The position numbers were made by a program, and so were the translations under genes. Below are positions 1 through 9,810 of a stretch of 64,000 bases of DNA, piece by piece. Where the stretch lies: NCBI GenBank assembly GCA_037127255.1, contig JBANSL010000018.1, forward strand, positions 18,015,175-18,079,174, written 5' to 3'. The notes beneath the pieces were generated by a model that saw only the letters and a program-made list of their open reading frames with translations, did no database searches and was not told the DNA's origin. Origin of the DNA: Persicaria tinctoria. Lineage: Eukaryota > Streptophyta > Magnoliopsida > Caryophyllales > Polygonaceae. The stretch's first letter is position 1, and each line of letters opens with the position of its first letter.

Positions 1-1832
1 CTGGTAAACCTACCTACAGTGGGATCTTTCTGTGCTTTTGAAGGGAAAGGCAGTGGCTTTTTCTGCTTCGGAGCCAGATCAACTGTCGGAGGTGTTGTAG
101 AGTCGTCGACCTCGGCTTGCTGTTCCTCGATCTCGACCAGGGGGTCCTCGAGATCGAGTGGGCTGGTTGACTTCGGCTTGCTGGGCTTTGTAGTGGAGTC
201 CGAGCTCAGCTTCTGGTCTGTGTCGAGCAATGGCTTGTCGAGATCGACTAGAGTCTCCTCGAGATCGAGTAGGTTCTGCTCTGTCTCGAGTTGCTGGTCC
301 GCCTTGCCTTGCTGTTTTCCGACCTATGGCTCATGTAATTAATGCCCACTTCTGAGTTTGATAGCTGCGACGTGTCCGGTTTTCCCTTTAGGATTTGGTT
401 CTGTTTGCCCAGGGAGCTGTCCGGACGGTCGTGGAATCTTTGCAGCGATTTGACCCATCTGCGTCTCTATTCCCCTTTTCCAGATGTCCAGTTCTCCAAA
501 TTTTGTGTTGAAATTCTGGAGCTGATTGTTGATGGTGTTCATAACCTGCAGGTTCTGTGCATGATTTTGGCGCATCTCATCAAGGATCAGCTGTAGATCG
601 TCCTTCTTTTGATCCCTTTCTGGATGTCCTGGAGCTCTGTAGGGTGGGGGGTTCCTGGGAGGACCTTGGTTCCACTGAGGCTGATAGAACCTTTGATCTC
701 CCATGTAGCGATTTGGACCCCTAGCATCGGCTGCTTCCTCATGTGTCTCTACCATTCTGACCTGCTCAGTGTGTGGGCACTCGGTAGTGTTGTGCCTCTG
801 TGATCCGCATTCGATGCAAGGCTGATTGACAGATAGATATTTGACTTGCTTGAGGAGCTTACAATTCTGGTCTCTGTAGAACTGCTCCCTGACATCTGAG
901 TCAATCTCCTTTGCTGGCTCATAGAGTGGCATAGATGGTGCTGGCCTGGCATAGGAGTTCTCCTCATAGTTTGCAGTAGACCCATAATTGTTGTCATAAT
1001 TGGTGAGCTTGTCTAGCACACCCCATGCGTCAACTGGCGGCATCGTCAGATACTCATAGCGAGTATACTGGTTGATTCTGTCCTTGGTGACTTGATCAAG
1101 AGAGTTGAAGAAGATCTCCTGAATGACGTAGGGTGGCTCTCCATGAGTAGGGGAAGATCGCAACAGTTCTTTGTAGCGTTCCCATGCCTTTGCCAGCGGT
1201 TCCCCAGGCTTCTGTTTGAAGGCGGTGATTTTCTGGCGGAGAAGTGCTGTCTTGGCAGGTGGGAAGAATTTATTTAGAAACTCTTGCTCTACTTGGGCCC
1301 ATGTTGTGAGTGATCTTGGTTTCAGCCCTTCAAGCCACTTCAGTGCAGGCCCATCGAGAGACCAGCGAAAAGCCTTCATTTTGACATATTCCAAAGTTGT
1401 ACCTTCAGCAAGAGTACGGCACATGTCAGAAAAATTGGTAATATGTTCAAGAGGACACTCATTAAATTTGCCATAAAAAGCATTATTTTTAAGCTCTATC
1501 ATAAATTGAGTGCGAATTTCAAAGGAGTTTTCAGGGATAAGAATCGCCGATTCAGGCACGAAGAGAGTGGGATGCATATAATCTTTTGCAGTAGTTGGAT
1601 ATTGGGCAAGCTCAGCTTCTGCTTGCCTTGCGCGCTCAGCTTCTTGTTCCATCGCTGCCCTTTCAGCGGCGATAGTAGTATCCTTTGCGGCTAGCTCCCT
1701 TGTAAGCCTTGCAATCAGCTGTTCTTGTGTCTCAGCAGCCGCCATGGCTCTTTGTAGTTTAGCTCTGATGTGTAGAAGGCGCTCTGGTTCGTCTAAGCCG
1801 TCAAACTCAGGTGGTTGACCAGAATGGCGCAT
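1..1832 (-). pseudogene. gag-pro: Gag-protease polyprotein of element A, partial, with nonsense codons
   Basis: Gag coats the element RNA in virus-like particles. The ATG at 1832 lies 3' of the PBS, and the protein starts MRHSGQPPEF like the other copies. Residues about 20-75 are an Ala/Glu/Arg-rich coiled-coil-like helix. Residues about 90-270 match the plant retrotransposon Gag core ([31 protein letters not shown]). A CCHC zinc knuckle, C-X2-C-X4-H-X4-C, lies at residues 339-352. The frame stops at 339 (TAA where B has CAA), with another stop just after (TAG). The same frame then continues to the window edge through the acidic linker into the FPSKAQKDPT motif upstream of protease. I call it a recently broken copy. 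The protease itself is not visible. Confidence 0.85.
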
Positions 1833-1894
1833 ACACCTGTAAAGTAACTCAAAGCAGACGTGAGATTCAACTACCTAAGGCGCGAATGATAGCT

Positions 1895-1912
1895 TCCCCG
1901 GCAACGGCGCCA
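1895..1912 (-). other. Primer-binding site of A (tRNA-Asp type)
   Basis: The minus strand reads TGGCGCCGTTGCCGGGGA, an exact complement of the 3' end of plant tRNA-Asp. It is separated from the LTR end by the three bases AAT. It marks where minus-strand DNA synthesis would start, and it fixes the LTR as the 5' one. Confidence 0.92.
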
Positions 1913-1915
1913 ATT

Positions 1916-3736
1916 TGTTGTTAGGAGGAAATCGAGTATGCAAAATTAATTATAAATAATCACAGCAAACCAGATTCTGTCCCTTGCAAAAAATTACAAG
2001 ACCTCCTCCTGATGTAGCAGCGGGAAGTCATGATCGATCCACGAGGAAGCGTGTCAGCGGATCCTAGGCAGCGGTGAAATCTCACGGCCAGAAGTCGACA
2101 ACAGGTGCTAGATCTCGACTAGGGTAAGTCGACAGGAGATCAGGCAAGTCGAACAGCTTAGTAGTTGCAGGCGATTTGTACTCGAGATCGAGTAGGCTCG
2201 TCGACTCCGGGTTGGTCTTCGTCGAGTTCTTGCACAAGTAAACTACGATCTGGGATCGGAAATTAGTAGTCGAGATCGACTAGGCTTGGTCGAGATCGAC
2301 AAGGGCAGAAAATAAAACAAAAGTAAATAAAAACAAATGCTTTGGGATCTCGAAATAAACTTTATGAAAAGGGCTTCCAGGATTGGGGTTTGCAACAACA
2401 ATAACCAAGCATGCATAAGGCAGAACTAAACAGATAATCATGTGAATTGCATCAAAGGACTAAGCTTTCGCCTTTTCCAATAATTAGACAACTCTTTCAA
2501 GAAACCCTAATTGTCTCTACTGATTTTATGTTTACAATCCAAGTTGTTATCATGGACCTCCATTAGATGGGTAATAAACACATAAACAAGTAGTAGATGC
2601 TCAAAACTTGATAAAAGTCGGATCTTTACCTCAAACACGCATGGCTATCGTTGGGCTCGCCCCAACCCTAGAAGTGGGTGGACTACTCACGCTTCATCAT
2701 AATTAAAGACATCAATAATAAAAGGAAATAAACTTGCATTGATGAAATAAAATAGAGCTTACAACCAAAGGAAGCCAATTCCGCTCTCGCTTCACCAACT
2801 CCTCTTGGCCACTCATTCTCTCTCTCTCTCTCTCTCTCTCTTTCTACTACTACTTCTCCTAGTTGTTCTTGTGTGATGGAATGAATGAAAAACCAGCCCC
2901 ATGGGCTTTATTTATAGCCTTCTAATCCTTGCTATTCAAGGATAGAAATCTTTATCTATATCTAAAACTATATCTAAAAGCATTAAAGATAAATAAAAGC
3001 AACAAAGAAATTAAATCTAAAATAGGGAATTATATCTAATTAGTCTTCAAGTGGATAGATGATGTATCTTGATAGAATCGGCAATCTTCGGGCTCAAGTA
3101 ATCCCACACCGAGTAGAATTGATCAAACTGCGTAACGCGTCTTCTGGAGGTCTACTCGATCTCGACAAAGGTCTACTCGATCTCGAGTAGGATTGTCGGT
3201 CGACTGGGCTTGGCTCGGCATCTCGGCTAGCTGGTGCTCGACAGGCTCAGACTCTGGCTCACAAGTGTACTCGATCTCGGGTACCTCTCATCGATCTCGA
3301 GTAGAATGGCCTTATCGACTAGGTCTTCTCGGCAGCGTCGGGTAGATCTTCTCGATGTCCTCGACCATGGCTAGGTGGCTTTGTCGATCTCGAGGTATGG
3401 CACTCGATCTCGAGGAGGGTGTCCGGGCATGGTCGGGTAGTCTCTCAGTCTCCTCGGACATGCTCTCCTCGACTCCGGGTTGTCTCCGAGGTCTTGTCGA
3501 TCTCGAGTAGCCCTACTCGATCTCGACGAAGGTTCGGGAGTCAGGTTCTTCGTCTTCAGCTTCTCGACATAGGCTTCCATATCCTGGGATATTAAACAGA
3601 AATTCATGTAGATCTCCATTTCTGACAAATACGCATATACTACATAAATCCGACATATTTCCAACCCGAAATATGCAAAATGTAATGAATTTGGAACTAA
3701 AATATGCATAAAGACATGGCTACTTTGGAGACATCA
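1916..3736 (-). repeat. 5' LTR of element A
   Basis: The LTR starts TGATGTC on the minus strand (3736) and ends ACAACA (1916), 1,821 bp. U3 (about 3120-3600) holds an array of TCGA-NN-TCGA dyads, mostly the TCGATCTCGA variant. A TATTTATA (minus TATAAATA) lies at 2909-2916. A (TC)n tract, about 2817-2842, sits in the presumed 5' leader. U5 has the conserved block around 2640-2700 (GGGCTCGCCCCAACCC on plus) and further dyads at about 2105-2310. Confidence 0.85.
2909..2916 (-). promoter_or_regulatory. TATA box of A's 5' LTR
   Basis: TATAAATA on the minus strand is followed by the AAGCCCATGGGGCTGG block that follows the TATA box in the other LTRs of this family. A GA-rich leader lies about 70 bp downstream, as in the other LTRs. 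Confidence 0.7.
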
Positions 3737-4304
3737 GGGTGGGTTTCTCAAAATCAAGAGAAGAAGACGTTGATGGGGGCTCATTAGTAGGAGTGCGGCG
3801 ATCGCCGCCCTCCTGCGGCGGTGGCCGCTCCTCAGAATTTTAACCCTCCGTTACGACTTCAACTCCTTTTTCTAAGCCCCTTCCCTTCTCACCTTTTGCA
3901 CTTAAAATTTGAATGAGTTTGTTCATTTGATTCTCCAAGTTCTTACTGCTCTCAGCTTGCTCTTGCAACACTTGTGTAAGGCTATGGAATGGATCCTCCA
4001 GGTATGTGACAGAGTTCTCCATTGGCGGAGGAGACGTGGTGAGCAATTCTTCTTGTGCAACATGGTAATCCATATAACAGAAAAAATCCCACAACCCCGA
4101 CAATCCTCCTAACCGTTTCAGGCCTCCGTTACTCAGGTGCTCAGCAAGCGCTCGTGTCTCAACAATCATCCCATCAATTATGCACATAATCATATCTCGG
4201 ATGCTGAATTGATAACCCCATGAACCAAGGTCGTCAATATACTCGTGCAATCTCCTGAAGTATTGGTGAAAGTTCTCACCTTCAAATTGCGCTAATCTCA
4301 ACAT
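3737..4304 (-). pseudogene. gag: Gag fragment of element N
   Basis: The minus-strand ORF (stop at 3840) begins MLRLAQFEGE and contains the retrotransposon Gag core pattern (FEGENFHQYFRRLHEYIDDL, then a helical stretch, then a Pro/Glu-rich tail). Only about 110 bp separate it from the PBS, so the Gag N-terminus is missing and the first Met is unlikely to be the native start. After the TAA the frame continues through a Pro/Arg-rich tail coded by GC-rich DNA to the junction with A. It has about 154 residues before the stop, far shorter than a normal Gag. It is not similar to the A/B/E Gag beyond the general fold pattern. Confidence 0.6.
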
Positions 4305-4413
4305 CTTGAAAAAGTTAGTAGCAAGTGTGTTGTGAACCGTAAGATAGGTTCACAACAAAGGTAGATATATTAATAAAATTAATAAATACACACAACAAAG
4401 AAATAAACATGAT

Positions 4414-4431
4414 TCCCCGGCAACGGTGCAA
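4414..4431 (-). other. Primer-binding site of N (tRNA-Asp type, two mismatches)
   Basis: The plus strand reads TCCCCGGCAACGGTGCAA, against TCCCCGGCAACGGCGCCA for a perfect complement of tRNA-Asp. The spacer ATT and the LTR end follow, as in the other elements. Confidence 0.75.
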
Positions 4432-4434
4432 ATT

Positions 4435-5899
4435 TGATGGATGGTTTTTAGTCGCGTAAATCGTATCAAAATAAAACTCAAACCTACAAACTAGTATAGC
4501 AAGTAAGTAAGAGGTCGATCCCATAGAGAATCAAGTATTTCTCCATAATGTGTATTTACCAATTAGTAGAAAGGGGGGTTTTGGTGATTGAAACAAGAAA
4601 GAAAGAAAAATAAACTATAAACAGATTGATGCAAAATATAGTTACTAGTTCAATCAGTCATAAAAACCCTTATGAAAGAAAAAAGTAAGAGGTCGATCTA
4701 CCTACAACTATCCACTTTATTTGGTTGAATTGATATTGTAACTTTCTCTTGTCCTTTTAGTCTTCCTATGAATGCCCTTGTCCCGACCTAATATAGTTAC
4801 TAGTTCAATCAGTCATAAAAACCCTTATTAATTGAACAGTCCCTAAAGAAGGATTTAACCCAATTGGTAGCTTTAAGTTCAGAGGTTAACCAAGGTATTT
4901 GCAATCTCTAAAGAGGGATTTAACAACACATCCAACTTCCTACCCATTCAATTAGTTCAATCAGCCCTAAAGGGATAAGTTTGCTACTTGGGTTAAGGTT
5001 TGCAATCAGGAATCTACAAAACCCTAGCAATTGAATTGATCTAACTAGTTGGCCAGACAAGATAGAATAAAACAATAAACAATCAAGCACAAAGAAGTTG
5101 AAACATTCAATATAGGAAATAAGGAACAAGATTCAGAAACTCACAATATATCCAAAGAAAGCTTCAAATTGCTAGTAGAATGAAGAGAGTTTAGCCGCCC
5201 ATGGCGAACATCGCTCTCTCTCCAATTGTCTGATAGAACCTAGAATAGAATAGAAGTTATTGAAAAATAACTTAATTCGGCCTTATAAAGGATCCCAAGT
5301 CGGCCTTGAAACAAAACAAAAGCATCTAGGGTTTTTAGTAATCAAAACGCAGCGTATACGCGCTGACGACCAATGCTGCGGCCGCGGCATCAGCAATTTT
5401 CTCCAACCCGCGGCATCCTTTCTGGCGGTGGCCGCGGCACACATGCTCCGACCGCTGCATCGGTCTTTCACGGAAAATCCATCTCGAATTTGCTTTTCTT
5501 GTCAACAGGAAAGTTGTATCTCTTTGAAATAGCTTTCCAACGCATGGTCATATTAGTTAATCGGACAACCGAGGCCTCCAGAAAGTGCAAAACAAATTCA
5601 GCATGTCTGGCGACAACTTCTACAGACTTGTTCTTGTTTAGGCTCGCTTCTTCTTCCCAGGACCTCTTGAGATCTTCGCTGTAAGCTTCTTCGATCAACT
5701 AGACATTCTCATCTAATGCGTTATCAACCAATGTCTCCTCATTGGATCCACAGTTACCTGAAATAATCAATAAAAATGTGTAGATTCTGACTCCACCAAC
5801 ATAGAGAGCAAATATGCAAATTCTACTTAAATAATGCATGATATGCATCTTAGCTAACCTAAATGCAACCTATTATGCCTACCTAAATGCATGCTATCA
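4435..5899 (-). repeat. LTR of element N
   Basis: It starts TGATAGCATG at 5899 on the minus strand and ends CCATCA at 4435, 1,465 bp, with short inverted ends TGAT/ATCA. It contains a GC-rich stretch with repeated CCGCGGC cores (about 5375-5465). At 5505-5590 it holds a module also found in LTRs G, K, P and R, but in the opposite orientation relative to transcription. No clear TATA box was assigned. Confidence 0.7.
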
Positions 5900-5914
5900 A
5901 ACTCCCCCAAACTT
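5900..5914 (-). other. Polypurine tract of element N
   Basis: On the minus strand AAGTTTGGGGGAGTT lies directly before the LTR start TGATAG. The preceding CTTGAGGACAAGCAAAAGC resembles the stretch ahead of the PPT in the other family. Confidence 0.7.
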
Positions 5915-6916
5915 AAGCTTTTGCTTGTCCTCAAGCAATGTTGTGAGCCTAATCTGCCATGTTCTACAGTAACTTTTATACCGATTTCTGCATACATTTC
6001 ATTCATTTGGGCTAAGATAGTACATAATCTATGTAGCTTATGTTTATTTGCCAAATTATGGAATCTACACCAGTTTCTGTTTAAATTCACAGAATTCGAG
6101 ACGTTTTACAGCAATTCTAAGGAAGGTCAGAAAAGCTCGGAAATCCACTACAGAAGTCCAAGGTCAAAGAAGCAGCGGAACCAATCGAATCAAGCTAAGA
6201 GCCCAGGTTACTCGATCTCGAGTGGACCTTACTCGATCTCGACGAACATGTCCGAGCACAAGCCTTGTCGACTAAGAGCAGTGCCGAGAGCCAGATCAAC
6301 CCGACCCCGAAAGACTACTCGATCTCGAGTACCACTAGTCGATATCGACTACACCTCAGCACCACACCCGAAGTCGACAAAGCTGTGCCAAACCGAGGAC
6401 GAAGACGCTGAGCCAAACCCTACTCGATCTCGAGGAGATCTTGTCGAGGTCGAGTAGCCCAGAGCGCCTGTCCGAGTCCATGCCGAGGAGGAGTCCTCGA
6501 CATCACCAGTCCGAGCATCCTCAACCACACCTCTACTCGATCTCGAGTTGCTTAGTCGAGATCGACGACGCCCAGGAGCCTTGTCCGAGCTTGTCGAGCA
6601 GAGCCACCCGAGAAGCCCAGCCAGACCAGGTCGATGACCACCCCTAGTCGAGATCGACGAGCCGCGTTACGCGGTTTGAGCAATCCTTGTCGAGTTGGGA
6701 GTCCTTGGAGCCGGGGGAGGTCGAGAAGGCCGAGATCTATCAAGTTCTATCTATGGAAGGGAGATCTATCAACATGAAGACATCTTACCTAGTTTAGATT
6801 TATCTTTTCCTTTTAGATTAAATTCCTTTATCGCATTTATTTATCATTAAAGCTTTTAGATATAATTTTAGATATAGATAGGAGATTCTATCCTTGATTA
6901 GCAAGGAATAGAAGGC

Positions 6917-6924
6917 TATAAATA
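6917..6924 (+). promoter_or_regulatory. TATA box of E's 5' LTR
   Basis: TATAAATA, followed by AAGCCCTAGGGGCTGG, which contains a small perfect inverted repeat (AGCCC/GGGCT) shared by nearly all LTRs here. It lies about 260 bp downstream of the dyad array. Confidence 0.75.
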
Positions 6925-7322
6925 AAGCCCTAGGGGCTGGTTTTTCATCAATTCAAATTTCAGTCAGAGACAAGTAGTTCCACAGAGAAGTTTTAGGAGT
7001 TCCAAAGGTTTTAGGGTTTTGGCGTTCAGCGAAAGTTGATTGCCGGGATTGTAAAGGCTTTGAATTTAGTTTAATGCAAGTTTCTTTTTATACATCAATG
7101 TCTGCGATTGCGATGAGGCGTGAGTAGTCCACCCACTTCTGGGGCTGGGGTGAGCCCGACGGTGGCCATGTGAGGTGATGCGGTAAAAGGTCAGATCTTG
7201 TTATGCAAATCGTCTTCTATCCCTATGAGCATGATTCTTTTGCGAGAGTTGAAGGTGATCCTTGTTTGTGTTATTGAAGCGAAAGTGATCTTAATGCAAC
7301 TTGGGTTAATTATGTGAAAATG

Positions 7323-7377
7323 GTTAGTAACAATTAGGGTTTATGCGAAAGCCTCTATATGCCTATTTGTTAGTAAC
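7323..7377 (+). other. Potential RNA hairpin in U5 of E
   Basis: Arms GTTAGTAACAATTAG and CTATTTGTTAGTAAC pair at 13 of 15 positions around a loop of about 25 nt. The same position in B carries a different but also paired set of arms. Confidence 0.5.
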
Positions 7378-7958
7378 GAAAGTTATTTTGATGGAAAACA
7401 TGATCTTTTATGCCTTTATGTGTCACTTTGCATGGTTATCGTTGTGGTGTTGATACCCTGGCCTTGGAAGTCGTTTATTATATTGATTTATTTCGTCGGA
7501 AATATGAGTTTTGGGTTCGAAAATTGCAATTTAAGTTTCTGAGTTTTCTAGTTGATACAGAGGAGGAGCTAGTCGAGATCGAGTAGGCCTTAGTCGATCT
7601 CGAGTACGGTTTTGTCTAGGTCGAGTTGAGTTTCTGCTTCTGTCGTCGATTTTAAAGTTTCTGTCTTTTGCTGTTGGTTGTCGATCTCGAGTAGACTGTA
7701 GTCGAGATCGAGTACGTCTGTTGCTTTGCTTTGTCTTTTCTGCTTTTATTTCAGTCTTTTTGTTTCTGTCTTTTCTGTTGCTTTTGTGAGATCTGGTGCT
7801 ACCTGAGAACTGCTGACGTGCTTCCTCGTGGATTCGATCCTGACAACCTTCTACTACAATGGGAGGAAGTCTTGTATTTATTTGCTGAGACAGGGAAGTC
7901 AGTCTGATCTTTATTCTATATTTATTTCATACTTGACCATCCTCCTGCAACAACAAAT

Positions 7959-7976
7959 TGGCGCCGTTGCCGGGGA
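7959..7976 (+). other. Primer-binding site of E (tRNA-Asp)
   Basis: TGGCGCCGTTGCCGGGGA, an exact complement of the plant tRNA-Asp 3' end, three bases after the LTR end. Confidence 0.93.
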
Positions 7977-8038
7977 AGCTATCATTCGCGCCTTAGGTAG
8001 TCAGATCTCACTTTTTCTTTAAGTTAATTTACAGGTGT

Positions 8039-9810
8039 ATGCGCCGTTATGGTCAACCACCTGAGTTTGACGACTTAGACGAACCAGAGCGCCTTCTACA
8101 CATCAGAGCTAAACTGCAAAGAGCCATGGCAGCTGCGGAGACACAGGAACAGCTGATCGCAAGGCTTACAAGGGAACTAGCCGCTAAAGATGCTGCTATC
8201 GCCACTGAGAAAGCAGCAAGGGAGCAAGCAGAAGCTGAGCTTGCCCAGTTCCCAACCACTGAAGAGGATTATATGCATCCCACTCTCGTCGTTCCTGGAT
8301 CGGCGATTCTAATCCCTGAGAACTCTTTTGAAATTCGCACTCAATTTCTTATAGAGCTTAAAAATAATGCTTTCTATGGCAGATTTAATGAGTGTCCTCT
8401 TGAACATATTACCAATTTTTCTGACATGGGTCGTACTCTTGCTGAAGGTACAACCCTGGAATATGTCAAGATGAAAGCTTTTTGATGGTCTCTCGCTGGG
8501 CCTGCACTGAAATGACTTGAAGGGCTGAAAGCAAGATCACTCACAACCTGGGCCCAAGTAGAGCAAGAGTTTCTGAATAAATTCTTCCCACCCGCCAAAA
8601 CAGCACATCTCCGCCAGAAAATCACCGCCTTCAAACAGAAGCAAGGGGAACCGCTGGCAAAAGCATGGGAGCGTTACAAAGAACTTCTGCGATCTTGCCC
8701 TACTCATGGACAACCACCCTACGTCATTCAGGAGATCTTCTTCAACTCTCTTGATCAAGTCACTAAGGACAGAATCAACCATTATACTCGCTATGAGTAT
8801 CTGACAATGCCACCAATTGACGCTTGGGGTGTGCTGGAGAAGCTCACTAACTATGACAACAAGTATGAGTCTACTGCAACCTATGAAGAGAACCCCTACG
8901 CCAGGCCAGCACCATCCATGCCCCTCTATGAAGCTCCTAAAGAGATTGATCCAGATGTTAGGGAGCAGTCAAGCAAGTAAAATACCTTTCTGTCAACTAG
9001 CCTTGCATTGAATGCGGATCGCAGCGGCACACCACTACCGAGTACCCACACACAAAGCAAGTCAGGCTGGCAGAGCACCACGAGGAGGTAGCTTACGCAG
9101 GGGGTCCCAATCGCTACATAGGGGACCAAAGGTTTCAGCAACCACAATGGAACCAAGGTGTCCCTAGGAACCCCCCGCTCTCCAGAGCTCCAGGACATCC
9201 GGAAAGGGAACAGAAAAGGGATGATATACAGACAGTCCTGGAGGAAATACGGAGGAATCACTCAGAAACTAGGCAGTCCTTCAACTCCGTCTACACTCAG
9301 ATGCAAGGCGTCAACTCTAGGCTTGGGGAAATTGATATATGGCGAAAATCAGTTGATACACAGATTGGTCAGCTAGCAGCAGGAATCCCCAGATAGTCAG
9401 GTGCGCTCCCTGGATCTTCAGAACCAAATCCTAAGGGAAAGACTGGACACATCGCTGCTGTAAAACTCAGAAGCGACCATCAACTGCAAGAGCCAGAGGC
9501 CGGGAAGCAGCAGGACGAAGCTAAACAACAACTCGATATCGACCAGACCTTAGTCGATATCGAGCAGGGGCAACTCGATATCGAGGAAGGTCAACTCGAT
9601 ATCGATAACTCAGCAAAGCAACCTTCGTCTGCATAGCACAGCAACTCGACATCGAGGAACTTAGTCGATATCGAGGAGGATCTGGTCGACGTCGAGAAAG
9701 CTACAGCACCTCCGACATCTGTTCTGGCTCCAAATCAGAAAAAGAAGCTGCCTTTCCCCATAAAATTTCTAAAGGACCCGGCAGAAAAGAAATTTTAGCG
9801 CTTCATCAAG
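8039..9810 (+). pseudogene. gag: Gag of element E, decayed
   Basis: The start MRRYGQPPEF matches the other copies. The first 148 codons are open: coiled-coil-like region, then the Gag core to KMKAF. They end at TGA (8483-8485) where relatives have CGA. More stops follow (TGG to TGA shortly after; TAG at about 9394 and 9636). A deletion of about 30 bp removes the region before the zinc knuckle, near 8969. The knuckle itself is recognisable as CIECGSQRHTTTEY, with its last Cys lost. The linker (9530-9700) is rich in TCGATATCGA dyads. This Gag cannot be made from this copy. Confidence 0.85.

Larger units (their letters stand above)
1..3736 (-). mobile_element. Element A: gag-pro LTR retrotransposon, 5' part only
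   Basis: Read on the minus strand, this is a 5' LTR (3736 down to 1916), a tRNA-Asp-type primer-binding site, and a gag-pro coding region that runs off the left edge. The 3' LTR is outside the window. It is closest by eye to B and L in the Gag part. It abuts element N at 3737, where it appears to have inserted into N's gag region; the second target-site copy would lie outside the window. Coordinates of the visible part are firm; full size is unknown. Confidence 0.85.
3737..5938 (-). mobile_element. Element N: unrelated gypsy-type element, fragment with LTR, PBS and gag piece
   Basis: On the minus strand the order is polypurine tract (5914-5900), LTR (5899-4435), PBS (4431-4414), short gag fragment. 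The LTR therefore has internal sequence on both sides, a PPT upstream and a PBS downstream. That is the layout of a shared LTR in a tandem of two copies. It has none of the TCGA dyads of the other elements. A interrupts it on the left and E on the right. Confidence 0.75.
5939..7955 (+). repeat. 5' LTR of element E
   Basis: It runs from TGTTGTGAGC to ACAACA (perfect 6 bp inverted ends). U3 (about 6205-6660) has nine TCGA-NN-TCGA dyads, mostly TCGATCTCGA. A TATAAATA follows at 6917-6924. U5 contains the block CACCCACTTCTGGGGC (about 7130), a strong potential hairpin (7323-7377), and four more dyads plus a degenerate one at about 7572-7715. Confidence 0.9.

Noticed and set aside
1443..1694. Plus-strand ORFs over A's gag (for example 83 codons)
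   Set aside because: Antisense shadow of the conserved Gag core; equivalent shadows occur over every gag copy.
9530..9700. CRISPR-like array of short repeats
   Set aside because: Repeats are 10-16 bp, imperfect and unevenly spaced, lie in coding and noncoding parts, and the genome is plant.
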